Shown: in pieces, positions 36,383 through 46,436 of the stretch
Layout: every line of letters starts with the position of its first letter
How positions within the stretch are numbered: the stretch's first letter is position 1
Assembly: GCA_015179045.1 (NCBI GenBank)
Contig: WHUZ01000044.1
Location: 186,001-250,000 of the forward strand
Length of the DNA stretch: 64,000 nucleotides
Reading direction: 5' to 3'
Origin: Kalaharituber pfeilii
Taxonomy: Eukaryota; Ascomycota; Pezizomycetes; Pezizales; Pezizaceae
Made by a program: the position numbers and the translations under genes
Notes under the pieces: generated by a model
Database searches by the model: none
What the model was told of the DNA's origin: nothing
What the model saw: only the letters and a program-made list of their open reading frames with translations

Positions 36383-36459
36383 TAGCAGTACTCAGCACGC
36401 TAGACGCCCAAGCAGAGTGGGAGAGAAGGATTGAAGAGTAGACAGACGAGGGCTGGAAG

Positions 36460-37225
36460 CAGTGTTCCCAACCGGCCCGACCGCCCAGGCTGGTCTAGGC
36501 CATTCAGGCTGTTCAAACGATTCAGGGGCCACCTTCAGGTTACTTGGACACGGATTTGATATAAACTTTCTATATCCTCGGATAGCTATCTAGACTTACA
36601 TACAAAGAGGAGAGAATTAGGAAATAAAATGAGTAAGCGAAAAAAGTTGGAAATAACGTGCTTAACTAAATGACATGAGTAACGTGAGGTCTGAACGCAT
36701 GAGAAAACCCTAAGTCCCGGCCCAGTCTAATAGTTCCATTAGCGTGTCCTTGTCCCTGTCTCCCTCCGCGGGTCTGCATAGCCCGTCTTCGCCGCTAAGG
36801 CATTTCCGTTTCCATACTCTGCAGTGGTTCAATACGTGGTGGGTTGTTTCGAGGTCTTCTCCACACCAGCGGCATTCAGGGCTGTCGGCAGTGCCGATTT
36901 GGAATTTCCAACTGCGTAGGCCTTTGCCTCCAAGGATGCCGGCTAGGGTTGCCACTCTGTTGCCCAGGCGTTGTAGCGGCTTGTAGTACTGCATGGAGAC
37001 AGACATTCCAACCACCGGTACTGGTGGTGATGATTCCTTCAGTAATCTTTCTTCACTCTCCATAGTGCCTATGGTGCAGTTCAAGTTTTGATCTTGCGTC
37101 AACGATTCCCTGCAGTCAAATCTGATGCCGAAATCGAGCCTTCTGGAATTTGGGTTACAAAAATCTGGTGCGACAAAGTTGGATTTGACAGTATGGTGAA
37201 GCTGTGCATGATAATGGAAAGCGAT
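36460..37225. mobile_element. hAT-like element copy 1 (CAGTGTTCCCAAC end), right-truncated
   Basis: Starts CAGTGTTCCCAACCGGCC within LINE-B and shares its body with the complete copy at 42442-43131: the TTCAGGCTGTTCAA-type repeats, ATATAAAC...TATCTAGACTT, and a 230-bp block from GGAGACAGACATTCCAACCA. It is interrupted by LINE-B sequence at 36598-36990 and loses similarity near 37225. Confidence 0.6.
36598..36990 (-). mobile_element. LINE-B ORF2 3' fragment
   Basis: On the minus strand: YYKPLQRLGNRVATLAGILG, GGKGLRSWKF, the knuckle CRWCGEDLETTHHVLNHC and LMELLDWAGT, then a stop at 36710-36712. The standard B stem-loop and poly(A) are missing, so the 3' end was lost or never copied. The longer open frame to 37303 is a chance fusion with hAT-like sequence. 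Confidence 0.78.
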
Positions 37226-37311
37226 AACTATGAGCGTGGGGTGCGCTGCACCTAATTCCACTACTCTACGCACTGGGTCCTCTGCTGGGAGGCCGCTGGG
37301 CAAAGGAGGAA

Positions 37312-37369
37312 TTTTTTTTTTTTTTTTTTTTATATCAATGCTCGCATGCCGCCCTTCGGGCTATGGCGA
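37312..37369 (-). mobile_element. LINE-B 3' tail insertion
   Basis: Poly(T), CTCGCATGCCGCCCTTCGGG, CTATGGCGA. TSD GGCAAAGGAGGAA at 37299-37311 and 37370-37382. Only 58 bp. Confidence 0.88.
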
Positions 37370-37589
37370 GGCAAAGGAGGAAGTGAAGGCAGTATCAGGT
37401 AGTTGAATGGAGAAGATTACAGAGTATGAGCAAGAGTTGTTTGATTGTATAGTAAGCGCAGAAACCTATATTGGAAAGACATAACTGTAGAAACTTTGAA
37501 GGTTATAGAAAACGAGTATGAACAGATGAATAAACAGTGATTAGGAAGGGTGAAAGATGAAGATGAATATGAAAGTTTGAAAAACGGAA

Positions 37590-38860
37590 TGTCTCTGCCC
37601 AGTCACTTTCTGACTGGACGGTGTGGGATAATGAGAAAAATCGCCGGCGGGAGCTTGGTCATTTCTTGGCTTACGGCCAAGGTCTGGCTTAGTCATACGC
37701 CGGTGATATATAGGCGTAGGTGTGGATGTAGTGGGAGATGTCTAGGCAGCGGTTTTTCTCTTCTTTCTGTGCTATCACTTGCTATGCATTGCTTATATTA
37801 CATGCTATGAATTGATCGTTTTGCCTGCCTTATTGCTCAGCCCACCAAGTCTAGACCCGGTCCTTTCGTGCATGCAGACGCGGTATCGTTGTATACACTC
37901 TGCCTGTTCACAACGGAAGCCGGGATAAGTGTCGCTAAACGATACAAGCGACCGCTAATCTACTAGTACGTACAACCCAGGCCTGGAGTGCAGGCATAAA
38001 TTGAAATCTAGAAATCGCATTGAAAGTTTTGAATGCTGCCTCTCACACTGCCTCATCTCCAACTATTGCTCACTTCATATTGCCTCATGTGCACCTCACA
38101 CCAAGTGCAAAAAACAACAATGTCTGCATCTCTCCTATGTGCCTGTGAGCTCATAAGGGCAGGTTACACTGTATTGTATCGACATGCTAAAGCATGGATG
38201 GCAAGCTGCCTAATCTCCTAAATATGAAGCTTCTGATTCTGCCAGAGATATGGGAAATGTTGCATGCACATATGCTCAATTATTCTCCAATTTGTAATTC
38301 CTTGTCACTATTTTCTAAGTATATTTTATCTTCCTGAAAAGTCAATACCACTATCCCTAATTCACCCTTATTGGCATCTTGACAGGTCAGCATGGGACTC
38401 ATGGACTATGAAGCATGATACCACCAAGGCCTCATTTATCTGCACCGCTCATGACACCCAACCTTCTGCCTGACATTCAAGGCCGGAATAGCTTCGGTTA
38501 GACAACATACTGACCTCACGTAACCCAAAACCTGAAGATATTGCTGTACCTATGCTCATAGGCATTCTGGCGCTGACGTAGGTAGCTGAAGTGGAGTTAG
38601 CTAAATATTAGGCTTTCAACAGTGCGATGATGTTGCTGGCAATCACACTCAGGAATGTTATTGTTCTGCACTCGATGCCCAGTGTACGAGGAGGTAGACA
38701 ACTGCACTCACACGGGAGGTTGGGATAAGTGAATTGATGTAGCCACGGGATGTGGGCATGGGTTGTACGTACTAGTAGATTAGCGGTCGCTTTGAAAAAT
38801 ATATAGTTAGCGCCACTGATCCCGTCTTCGGTCCAGTCACTTTCTGACTGGACAGAGACA
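37590..38860. mobile_element. Element with hairpin-forming terminal inverted repeats
   Basis: TGTCTCTGCCCAGTCACTTT...ACTGGAC at 37590-37619 has an inverted partner at 38831-38860. Each end is also self-complementary (GTCCAGTCA/TGACTGGAC around CTTTC). Inside, a second perfect 33-bp inverted pair lies at 37946-37978 and 38760-38792 (GCGACCGCTAATCTACTAGT core). No transposase and no clear TSD. It may be one element or two nested ones. Confidence 0.6.
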
Positions 38861-38939
38861 ATCCGGATGAAGAAGGTAGAAAGAATGCCCTCCTTATACC
38901 AGTTAGTGCAGCATCACCATTTCTAAGCCCCTGGACTTA

Positions 38940-39000
38940 CCCTGCCATGGCGGACAGCTGTAAGCGGGGTTACGTGATGTAAAAAAAATAAAAATATAAT
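38940..39000 (+). mobile_element. LINE-A 3' tail insertion
   Basis: CCTGCCATGGCGGACAGCTG, TAAGCGGGGTTACGTGA and an A-rich end, with TSD GCCCCTGGACTTA at 38927-38939 and 39001-39013. Confidence 0.87.
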
Positions 39001-39023
39001 GCCCCTGGACTTATCCTCATCGT

Positions 39024-39085
39024 GTTTTTTTTTTGTTTTTTTAAAAAAATATCATTAATCGCATGCCACCCTGGGGGCTATGGAG
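39024..39085 (-). mobile_element. LINE-B 3' tail
   Basis: T-rich run, ATCATTAATCGCATGCCACC and CTGGGGGCTATGGAGA; the borders are not resolved. Confidence 0.6.
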
Positions 39086-39884
39086 ATATTATATACAGGC
39101 TGAAATTATAAGGAAATGAAGGATAGTACGGTGACTACTAGCATGTGGCCACCTCGCGACCGCGAGGGTGAGTGTAGGTATAGCAGTAGTGGATAAGGGA
39201 CCCGTAAAGTCAGCATCAAGTGACTGTACACTCTTTACCAGTTCCATGACCGTACAATCTCGTTTCTCTGCATTTATTCATATCAGTATATTATCATTGT
39301 TATTTATAATATCACGCAATCCTACTCCTGCATCCAGGGAGCTCTAGTACCAAATGTAGCTTCAGAAGGTTAATTTTATATATTTTGTGGAGTATAATGC
39401 TAATAATTGTAGAACCTATGGATAGCGAAACCCTCGTTACAGCCCATGAACTCTACCTAAATTCCGGTTAATATCTACCCACAATGATATTGTTCAGATG
39501 TCAAACATATGCGCTTTTAGGTGTACCCAGCTTCCTTATCCGCCCTCTAGACCCACATATAAATGCTATGCAAGTGAGAATATTAACAGCTGTAAGGTAA
39601 TTAAAAAGTTACAAAAGAATATAGCTAATACAGCTGGAATGATGGCAAGAGTATATAAGAAAGTGGAAGAATTGAAGGCTGAGGGTGATGATGAAGAGTA
39701 GACATAGCTATCGCTATCTATAGAGTGCTTGCGATTTAAAAAACAGTAAAGGGTGGGGAATGGAGCCTGAGTCAGTAGGTACTGCGATGATTGTAACCTT
39801 TAGCAGGTGCCCCTTTATCACCCCGCCATGCGGTACCAGTCCAGCGCATTCTTATTTTGCCCCATCTCACACTATCGAGAGTAA
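39086..39884. other. Intergenic, no gene recognised
   Basis: A 67-codon frame at 39498-39701 has no motif I know and no support from introns or neighbours. Confidence 0.35.
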
Positions 39885-40804
39885 TCTACCATACCTGTAA
39901 AATTGTAAATTGAGCGCATTTCGGCATATCTCGCACCATCAAAGCAGGTCTTATTGTATCTGTCAAATTGAGCCATATCGCCTCATTTTGCACCATAGAA
40001 AGGGGCCAGCCTTAACTGTGAATTGAGCTCATTTTACTATGTTCCACGCTGCCAGGTGGGTCCTGCCGTACCTGTCAAATTTGGCTCATTCTGCTGTTCT
40101 CACACTGTGGAAAGAGTCCGGTGATACTTGTCAACTTGAGCTCATTCTGCCTCATCTCATGCCATCGAAAGGAAGCTGTCATACCCTGTTAAATTGAGCT
40201 CATTCTGCCTCATCTTATACCATCGAGAGAGACTGCTATTCCTATTGAATTTGGTTCATTCTGCTGTATCTCACATTATTGAGAAGCTGTCATGCCTGTC
40301 AAATTGTGCTCGCCCTGCTGTATCTCCTGTTGGCAAGAGAGATCTACCAATTCCTGTCAAATTCGGCTTATTCTGCTGCATCTTTCAGGCTGAAATAGAC
40401 CTGCTATATCTGTCAAATTCGATTCTCGTTCTGCTGCATCTTGTACTATCGAATAACTATCAAATTGTGCTCATTCTGCTAAATCTCACAATGCGGAAAG
40501 AGTCCTACTATACCTGTCAAATTTGGCTCACTCTGCTACTCTCCTGTGGAAAGGTGCTACTATACCTGTCAAATTGAGTTCGTTTTACTACATCTCATGC
40601 TTGTAAGAGAGGTATGCCATACTTATGAAATTTGGCTCATTCTTTTGTATCTCGTGCTGTAGAACGGTAGAAGAGTCTTGCCATACCTATATACTTGTTA
40701 AAGTTAGTTTATTCTACTGTATCTTGTATTGTCAAGGGAGACCTACACACCGGTCCAATTGAGTTCATTTTGCTGCATCTCGTGCTCTCAAGAGAGACCT
40801 ACTC

Positions 40805-40873
40805 TTTTTTTTTTTTTTTTTTTTTTTTTAATTTCACGTAACTCTGCTTGCAGCTATTCGCCATGGCAGGGCA
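40805..40873 (-). mobile_element. LINE-A 3' tail in the minisatellite
   Basis: Poly(T), TTCACGTAACTCTGCTTGCA, GCTATTCGCCATGGCAGGG. The flanks (AAGAGAGACCTACTC and AAGAGAAACCTCC) are only an imperfect duplication. Confidence 0.75.
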
Positions 40874-41269
40874 AGAGAAACCTCCTATACCTGTCAAATT
40901 CAGCTCATTCTGCTGCTCTTACGCTATGGAAAGAGTCCTGTTTTACTTGTCAACTTGAGCTCATTCGGCCACATCTTGCGCCATTGAGAGAAAGCTGTCA
41001 TAGCTGTTAAATTGAGCTTATTCTGCCTCATTTTTGCCTGTCAAAGGCATATCTGTCAACTTAACCACATCCATCCTCATCTTGCACCATTGAGGGAGAC
41101 TGTTATACCTATTAAATTTGGCTTATTCTGCTGCATCTCACACTATTGAGGAGCTATCATATCTGTCAAAGTGCTTGTCAAATTCGGCTCATTTTGCTGC
41201 ATCTCATGAGGTGAAATAGACCTACCATACTTATCACATTTGACTCATTCTGCTGCATCTCGCACCATT

Positions 41270-41515
41270 GAGGAGCTGTCGTGCCTATCAAATTGAGGAG
41301 CTGTCGTGCCTGTTAAATTGAGGAGCTGTTGTGCCTATCAAATTGAGGAGCTGTCGTGCCTGCCAAATTGAGGAGCTGTCGTGCCTGTTAAATTGAGGAG
41401 CTGTTGTGCCTATCAAATTGAGGAGCTGTCGTGCCTGCCAAATTGAGGAGTTGTCGTGCCTGTTAAATTGAGGAGCGATCGTACCTGTCAAATTGAGGAG
41501 CTGTCATGCCTGTCA
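41270..41515. repeat. 25-bp tandem array, ten units
   Basis: Ten units of AATTGAGGAGCTGTCGTGCC plus five bases. Units 2-4 and 5-7 carry the same three variants in the same order, i.e. a 75-bp higher-order repeat. It is embedded in the older minisatellite and was probably expanded by slippage or unequal exchange. Confidence 0.88.
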
Positions 41516-41935
41516 AAGTGCCAGTCAAATTCGGCTCATTTTGCTGCATCTCGCAGGGTGAAATGGACCTACCATACCTGTCAAATTTGACTCGTTCTGC
41601 TGCACCTCATACCATTGAGGAGCTGTCGTGCCTGTCAAAGTGCCTATCAAATTCAGCTCATTTTGCTACATCTCGCGAGGTGAAATAGACCTACCATACC
41701 TGTCAAATTTGACTCGTTCTGCTGCATCTCGTGCCATCGAATACCAGTCAAATTGTACCCTTATACCTGTTAAATTTGACTCACTTTGTTACTATTGTGC
41801 TATGGAAAGCTGCTGCTGTACCTGTCAAATTGAACTCGTTATGCTTCATCTCCTGATGGTGAGAGAGATATACCATACCTATAAAATTTGGCTCATTCTT
41901 CTGTATCTTATGCCGAGTATGTTGAGATTCAGCAG

Positions 41936-42268
41936 AATGTGAACATTTCATATAAAGGGATTGCAGTGATAGATACGGCCAATTGCAACTCCTCATTGTC
42001 ATGGTGTCCATTTCCGTGAAAGTTGATTCCATACGAAATGTGATGGAAACTCTTGATATAGGTATTGTCGGGCGTTGGCATATACCACATTAATACGTGC
42101 CTTATGACGAAGGTTCAGGGGTATGTTAAGGTTCAGGAGTATATGAACATTTCACTTGTTACGTTGATATGGCATTCGTGGTTGTTGCCAAGGTCTTTTT
42201 TGACAGGGGTTTGGTGTACGCCAAGAGGGATATAACTCAGTACTATATAAGATGACTAGTTCCAACGC
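41936..42268. other. Intergenic, no gene recognised
   Basis: No frame or repeat end of note. Confidence 0.35.
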
Positions 42269-42441
42269 TTATTGTTCCATCCAGTCCATCAGCGCGGCTA
42301 TCGGGTCCCCTTCTCCTTCGCCCCTTTGCGGGGGTGCAAGGAGTGCCTCCTTCCCCCCTGGCCATCTCAGCTTCCATGTCCGACATCTGCCCAGTACGTG
42401 CTCAGTGGTCTTCTCCTCCCCACACCACCTGCACTCTCGTC
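42269..42441 (-). mobile_element. LINE-B ORF2 3' fragment
   Basis: Minus strand: the knuckle ECRWCGEEKTTEHVLGRC and GDPIAALMDWMEQ before the stop at 42269. It is cut at its 5' side by the hAT-like element starting at 42442. Confidence 0.75.
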
Positions 42442-43131
42442 CAGTGTTCCCAACCGGCCAGGCCGCCGACCAGGCCGGTCTGGGCGGTTTCAGGCCGTCC
42501 AGGCCATTCAGGCCGTTCAAGCAATTCAGGGGCAGGCTGACTGGTTACGAGGCTATTGAGGGGCCACCTTAAGGCTACTTGGACACAGATTAATATAAAC
42601 CTTCTATATCTTCGGATACCTATCTAGACTTTTTTTAATTGAGCAGTAGGTATTCAGGTAAGTAATTTTTTTTTAGTATCGCTTGACTTTATACTAATTT
42701 CTTATTAGTACTGCAGGGAGACAGACATTCCAACCACCGGTACTGGTGATGATGATTCCTTCAGTAATCTTCACTTTCCATAGTGCAGTTCAAGTTTTGA
42801 TCTTGCATCGATGATTCCCTTCAGTCAAATCTGATGCTGAAATCGAGTCTTCTGGAATTTGGGTTACAAAAATCTGGTGTGACAACGTTGGATTTGACAA
42901 TATGGTGAAGCTGTGCATGGTAATGGAAAGTGATACTGGCGGTGTAAAACCAGCAAGCAAAATCCTAAACATTAGCGAATGAGGTATATGTAGAAGTTAG
43001 AGTACGTTCTGTATATAGCTACTGTATAATTTAACTCACATTGCAGCCTGAATGGTCTGAACCGGCCTGAAACATTCAGGCCGACTGGACCGGCGCGGGC
43101 GGACCTCACGGCCGGCCCGTTGGGAACGCTG
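42442..43131. mobile_element. hAT-like non-autonomous element, both ends present
   Basis: Begins CAGTGTTCCCAACCGGCC and ends with the inverse of CAGCGTTCCCAACGGGCCGG (690 bp). CAGTG-TTCCCAA termini are typical of hAT elements. Subterminal GGCC/TTCAGGCC repeats line both ends. No 8-bp duplication is seen, so flanks may be rearranged. The body matches the truncated copy at 36460. Confidence 0.65.
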
Positions 43132-43249
43132 CACATATATGTATACCTATATGCATGTATTTCTATTATATAGCTTTGCAGAGTCTCTGTGCATCTTTCT
43201 CATGAAATAATAGCTCAATAGTGCTATCAATCTGAGTAAGCGAAAATGT

Positions 43250-43612
43250 ATTTTTGATATGACAGTAACTCTTTAAAGATTAGTCCAATAGTCACAAAAC
43301 TTGGTATACTTGTTCAGCATAAGTAACAGAGTGAATATTGAGATGCAAAGGCCTCAGGTAATCTCATTCATATATGGTGACTCAAAAGTATATCCTAGTA
43401 TATATTTGGATATATGCCAGAATATGTCGTCCTCCATGTGCTACAAACTGGGGAAAGAAAGTGTAGAAAATAAATTATTATGTTGTCTCATGCCCAGGCT
43501 TTAATTTGAGCCCGCTTGAGTATCATTTGCATTCCCAGGAGCTCTGTACATAGGTTAATCGATTTGATCGGTTTCCCGGTGATGATCGGTTTCTAGGTGA
43601 AGTACTCTAATC
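43250..43612. mobile_element. Single arm of a foldback element
   Basis: Resembles the right arm of the element at 34991-36382: GGGGAAAGAAAGTGTAGAAA, CAGGCTTTAATTTGAGCCCG, then CGGTTTCCCGGTGATGATCG and GTTTCTAGGTGAAGTACTC. Only one arm is present. Confidence 0.6.
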
Positions 43613-43877
43613 ACATTTGAAGTTGCACATGCACAGAAGACGGCCTGATTATGCGACAACAGGATAATAAAATTGGGAAAGCCAAGATGGGTAGAAATAT
43701 GGAGTCCCAAACAAAAGCAAGGTACAAGACAAGGAGCTGGGAAGCAACCAGAGACCAAGCAAGAGAGGATCTCACTACCAGGGAGGCCCAAGGCACCTAA
43801 GGCTATGGTACCTACCATACGCACAAAACCCATTTTGGGTCACGGGTTTCATTACCAAAAACGAAAAATCGCCCTGA

Positions 43878-43919
43878 TTTTTTTTTTTTATATATCATTA
43901 CTCGCTTGCCGACAAACCC
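43878..43919 (-). mobile_element. Minimal LINE-B tail insertion
   Basis: Poly(T) plus about 27 bases of B tail (ATATCATTACTCGCTTGCCG), flanked by TSD AAATCGCCCTGA at 43866-43877 and 43920-43931. Among the shortest insertions in the window. Confidence 0.8.
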
Positions 43920-43931
43920 AAATCGCCCTGA

Positions 43932-44253
43932 AGCACCCGGGGGGGTGAATACCCCCAAGCGCCTTGAGCGCCCTGGATGCACGTCATCTATTCATTGTAA
44001 TCTGGCGCAGTAACAAGGCTCTGTGCGCCCTGAATGCACCTCATCTATTCATTGTAACGTCCTATGCACCTTGGATGCATGTTATCTGTTGATCATAACC
44101 AGGTGCACTAACTAAGGTTGTTTACACCCAGGCAGTTTCCAGATGCCTCTATTACGACTCTGCGCAACTGATAAGCGTGTCATGTACTTTCACAGCATCA
44201 ACCACTTATAGACACTGAAGAAGCCTGTAGCTAAGCATTCCATGATAATACAT
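43932..44253. other. Intergenic with short imperfect repeats
   Basis: CGCCCTGAATGCACCTCATC-type phrases recur about three times between 43960 and 44090. No gene. Confidence 0.4.
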
Positions 44254-44265
44254 TTTCACAATAGC

Positions 44266-45611
44266 TTTTTTTTTTTTTTTTTTTTTATATCATTAATCGC
44301 GTACCGCCCTAAGGGCTATGGCGATGCTGTGGCTACTAACTCTAGAAAATTAATTGACTTGAAAGAATCCCCCCCCCTTCCCCCTCCTCCCCGGCACCTC
44401 CCTCCTTTATTCTCCCAACATCGCCAGCAACACTTCTATCTGGTCTCTCTCCCCCTCCCCCCTCTTCGGTGGACGCCTCACGTGCTCCTCACCCCCTGGC
44501 CACCTCCTCTTCCACACCCTACACCCCCTTAACAAGTGGTCCGTCGTCTCCTCGTCTTCCCCGCACCATCTGCATTCTGGACCATCCCCCTCCCCGATCT
44601 TCCACCTCCACGCCCTCAAACCCTTCCCCCCTAGTAGCCCTGCCAGCCGTCCTATCTCTCTGCCCACTCTTTCTAACGGTCTGTATGCCAAGTCTAATCT
44701 GTTTCTCTCTTCCGCTCTCTCCCTTCTGACTCTCTGTCTCTGCCCCGCCTCCGTTACCACCTCCGCCTTATATTGTAGCGCCGTCCCCCATCCCGCCGCC
44801 CTGTCTGCCCCCTCGTTCCCTTCTATGCCCACATGTGCCTTCACCCACATTACCGCCACGTCTAGGTCGCCCTTCCCCGCCCTCTCCTCCCACGCTTTTC
44901 TCAATTTGTACGTCGCGCCGTCGTGTGCTGTGTCTCCTCTTGCCACTGCTCTCATTCTCCTGATCGCGTGTTTCGAGTCTGTCAATATCAGGAGCTCCCC
45001 CTCCACCCTCCCCATCGCCTCGCTTATCGCTACCAACTCAGCGTCGTTCACCGTAGCCTCCTCTCCCAGGTACCACGGCTTTGCCTTCGCTCCCCACCAT
45101 GCCCCAGCTCCCGCTTTCCCTCCTCTTAGGCTCCCATCCGTGTATACCGGGATCCAACCCTCTTCCGTGTTTCGTCTTATGTGACTCTCCCATTCCTCTT
45201 TCTCTGCCCCCCGATGTAGAGACGGAAGTACCGCTAACGGGAGTTCCGCCCCATGCACTAATGACCCCCTCAAGTACACCTTCTCCTTATCCTCTTCTCT
45301 CAACCTTTCCTCCTCGAACCTCAGCGCTCTAGCCTCCACTCTCGTCGACTCCCATCTCACGAATGTCTCCACCGACTCTAGGTTTGACAAGCCCTCTACC
45401 ACATCGCGTCTTGTCCCCCATGGCGCCCCGGTGATGCTTCTCGCCACCTTATACTGCCACTTTTCCAATTCCCTCAGCTTCCTTTCCCTCGGGGCCCCAT
45501 GTGCATAATCGTACCACGCCCACGCCCCCCACATAGCCACTGTCCTCGCCACCCCGGTATAAATCTGTCTCCTCTTCGCCGGGGCCAACCGGGGGAGTCT
45601 CGCTGCCGTGG
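44266..45611 (-). mobile_element. 5'-truncated LINE-B, 1346 bp
   Basis: TSD TTTCACAATAGC at 44254-44265 and 45612-45623. Minus-strand body: an open ORF2 part (45611-44407), a short C/T-rich 3' UTR, the B tail (GCGTACCGCCCTAAGGGCTA as read on plus) and poly(A). It is the best-preserved LINE-B in the window and the reference for the other fragments. Confidence 0.92.
44407..45611 (-). CDS. LINE-B ORF2 C-terminal part: RNase H and zinc knuckle
   Basis: About 401 codons are open within the insertion. The frame continues upstream to an ATG at 45807, but that part is target DNA, so the natural start is missing. The post-RT linker (RLAPAKRRQIYTGVARTVAM, LEKWQYKVARSITGAPWGTR) leads to an RNase H with all acidic positions: D in VYTDGSLRGG, E in VNDAELVAI, D in ILTDSKHAI and D in GNEGADRAA, plus H in VKAHVG. 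The knuckle CRWCGEDEETTDHLLRGC ends the protein, followed by QIEVLLAMLGE and stop. Family knowledge: this RNase H removes RNA from the hybrid during target-primed reverse transcription. Without RT or a promoter this copy cannot act alone. No in-frame stop or shift is seen, and it lacks the AT drift of older repeats. Confidence 0.85.
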
Positions 45612-45814
45612 TTTCACAATAGCGAGTACTGCAGATAGTACACCTTGCTTGACAACTAATTATTATACGAGCGGGGGGGTATGCGAGGGCTGCTTTATCA
45701 CGGTGAAGGTTAGATATAGAGATACCGTTAAGTCTATTGAACTTAGAGTCGCTATTATGATCTATATCCAGGTGCCTCTTCATCATCCTACCATGCCGTA
45801 CCATCATCAGTCAC

Positions 45815-45960
45815 CGTACCGCTCCAGCTTCATGTAATTTAGCCCATTTTGCCACATCTCGCTGCAACAGAGAGCTGCCCTACTTGTCAATATAGCTTAT
45901 TCTGCCAAATGTCGCACCGTCGAGAGGGACCTGCCATACCTGTAAATATGTGCTGCAATG
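45815..45960. repeat. Outlying minisatellite fragment
   Basis: Units such as AATTTAGCCCATTTTGCCAC, ATCTCGCTGCAACAGAGAGC and GAGAGGGACCTGCCATACCT match the array at 39885-41935, about 4 kb away. Confidence 0.7.
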
Positions 45961-46008
45961 GTCGCGTCAACAAACATGTTCTCAGCGCGTCGGCATGTTG
46001 TACCACAA

Positions 46009-46387
46009 TGTAACGGCGGACGCGGTCTGGGGCCCGTGGATGACGGCGATCTACGGAGCGCAGGCAGGAGGCGGCAGGCGACAGTTCAGCAGTTCGCGGC
46101 AGCAAGGCGGTTCAACGGTTCACAGCGGTACAGCAGTTCAGCGGATCGGCACAGCAGGTAACCACTCTACTTAGTAGAAACTAAATACAAGAGGTTGCGT
46201 AAAGAGAAAAAGGAAAGGAGAACACACAGCCATGAACACTACTTATATACACTTTTGAGACTGCAATACGCACTCAGGTCACATCCCTTTTACCCATATA
46301 TATTGTACCGACATCCCGAATGCTTGTCAGAGGTCATCTTTTAGCGTGAAGCTATTTACCCGGCTCGCTATACAATATCCCGTTACA
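46009..46387 (-). repeat. Gypsy 3' LTR
   Basis: 379 bp, TGTAACGG...CCGTTACA ends as read on the plus strand. Near-identical to 51954-52377. Confidence 0.9.
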
Positions 46388-46436
46388 CTATTCCCCTCCT
46401 AGGCCGAGCTCCTGCGAGGCTCAGTTGTTACTGCTG

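Larger units (their letters stand above)
33400..36459 (+). mobile_element. LINE-B ORF2 relic (RT to linker) split by three later insertions
   Basis: Segments 33400-33831, 34113-34988 and 36385-36459 read as one degenerate LINE ORF2. RT motifs: SSWRPITLLNTVAKLGQKVV, SAFNLVRRDRV, GMP-stop-GSPLSPTLF, CVDDFQ. A post-RT linker (LGRLAPAKKRQIYTSIARTI, LEKWQYVTATTITGVPLGTW) and DPLPLAVLSTLDAQAEWERR follow. The stop in the GMPQG motif is consistent with CAA to TAA. After a stop in the linker the LINE is cut by the hAT-like element at 36460. The insertions are a hAT MITE, a foldback element and the hAT-like element. Confidence 0.82.
39885..41935. repeat. Degenerate minisatellite, about 2 kb
   Basis: Variants of a unit of roughly 55-60 bases recur throughout: CCTGTCAAATTGAGCTCATT, CTGCTGCATCTCGCACCAT, then GARAGAGACCTGCCATA-like. 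Spacing and sequence vary, so it is an old array with local re-expansion (see 41270-41515). All open frames here are by-products of the repeat. Confidence 0.85.

Noticed and set aside
36710..37303. 197-codon minus-strand protein
   Set aside because: Only its second half is LINE-B ORF2; the first half is hAT-like element sequence read through by chance.
41270..41515. Regular short repeats resembling a CRISPR array
   Set aside because: Direct tandem units without unique spacers, in a eukaryotic minisatellite.
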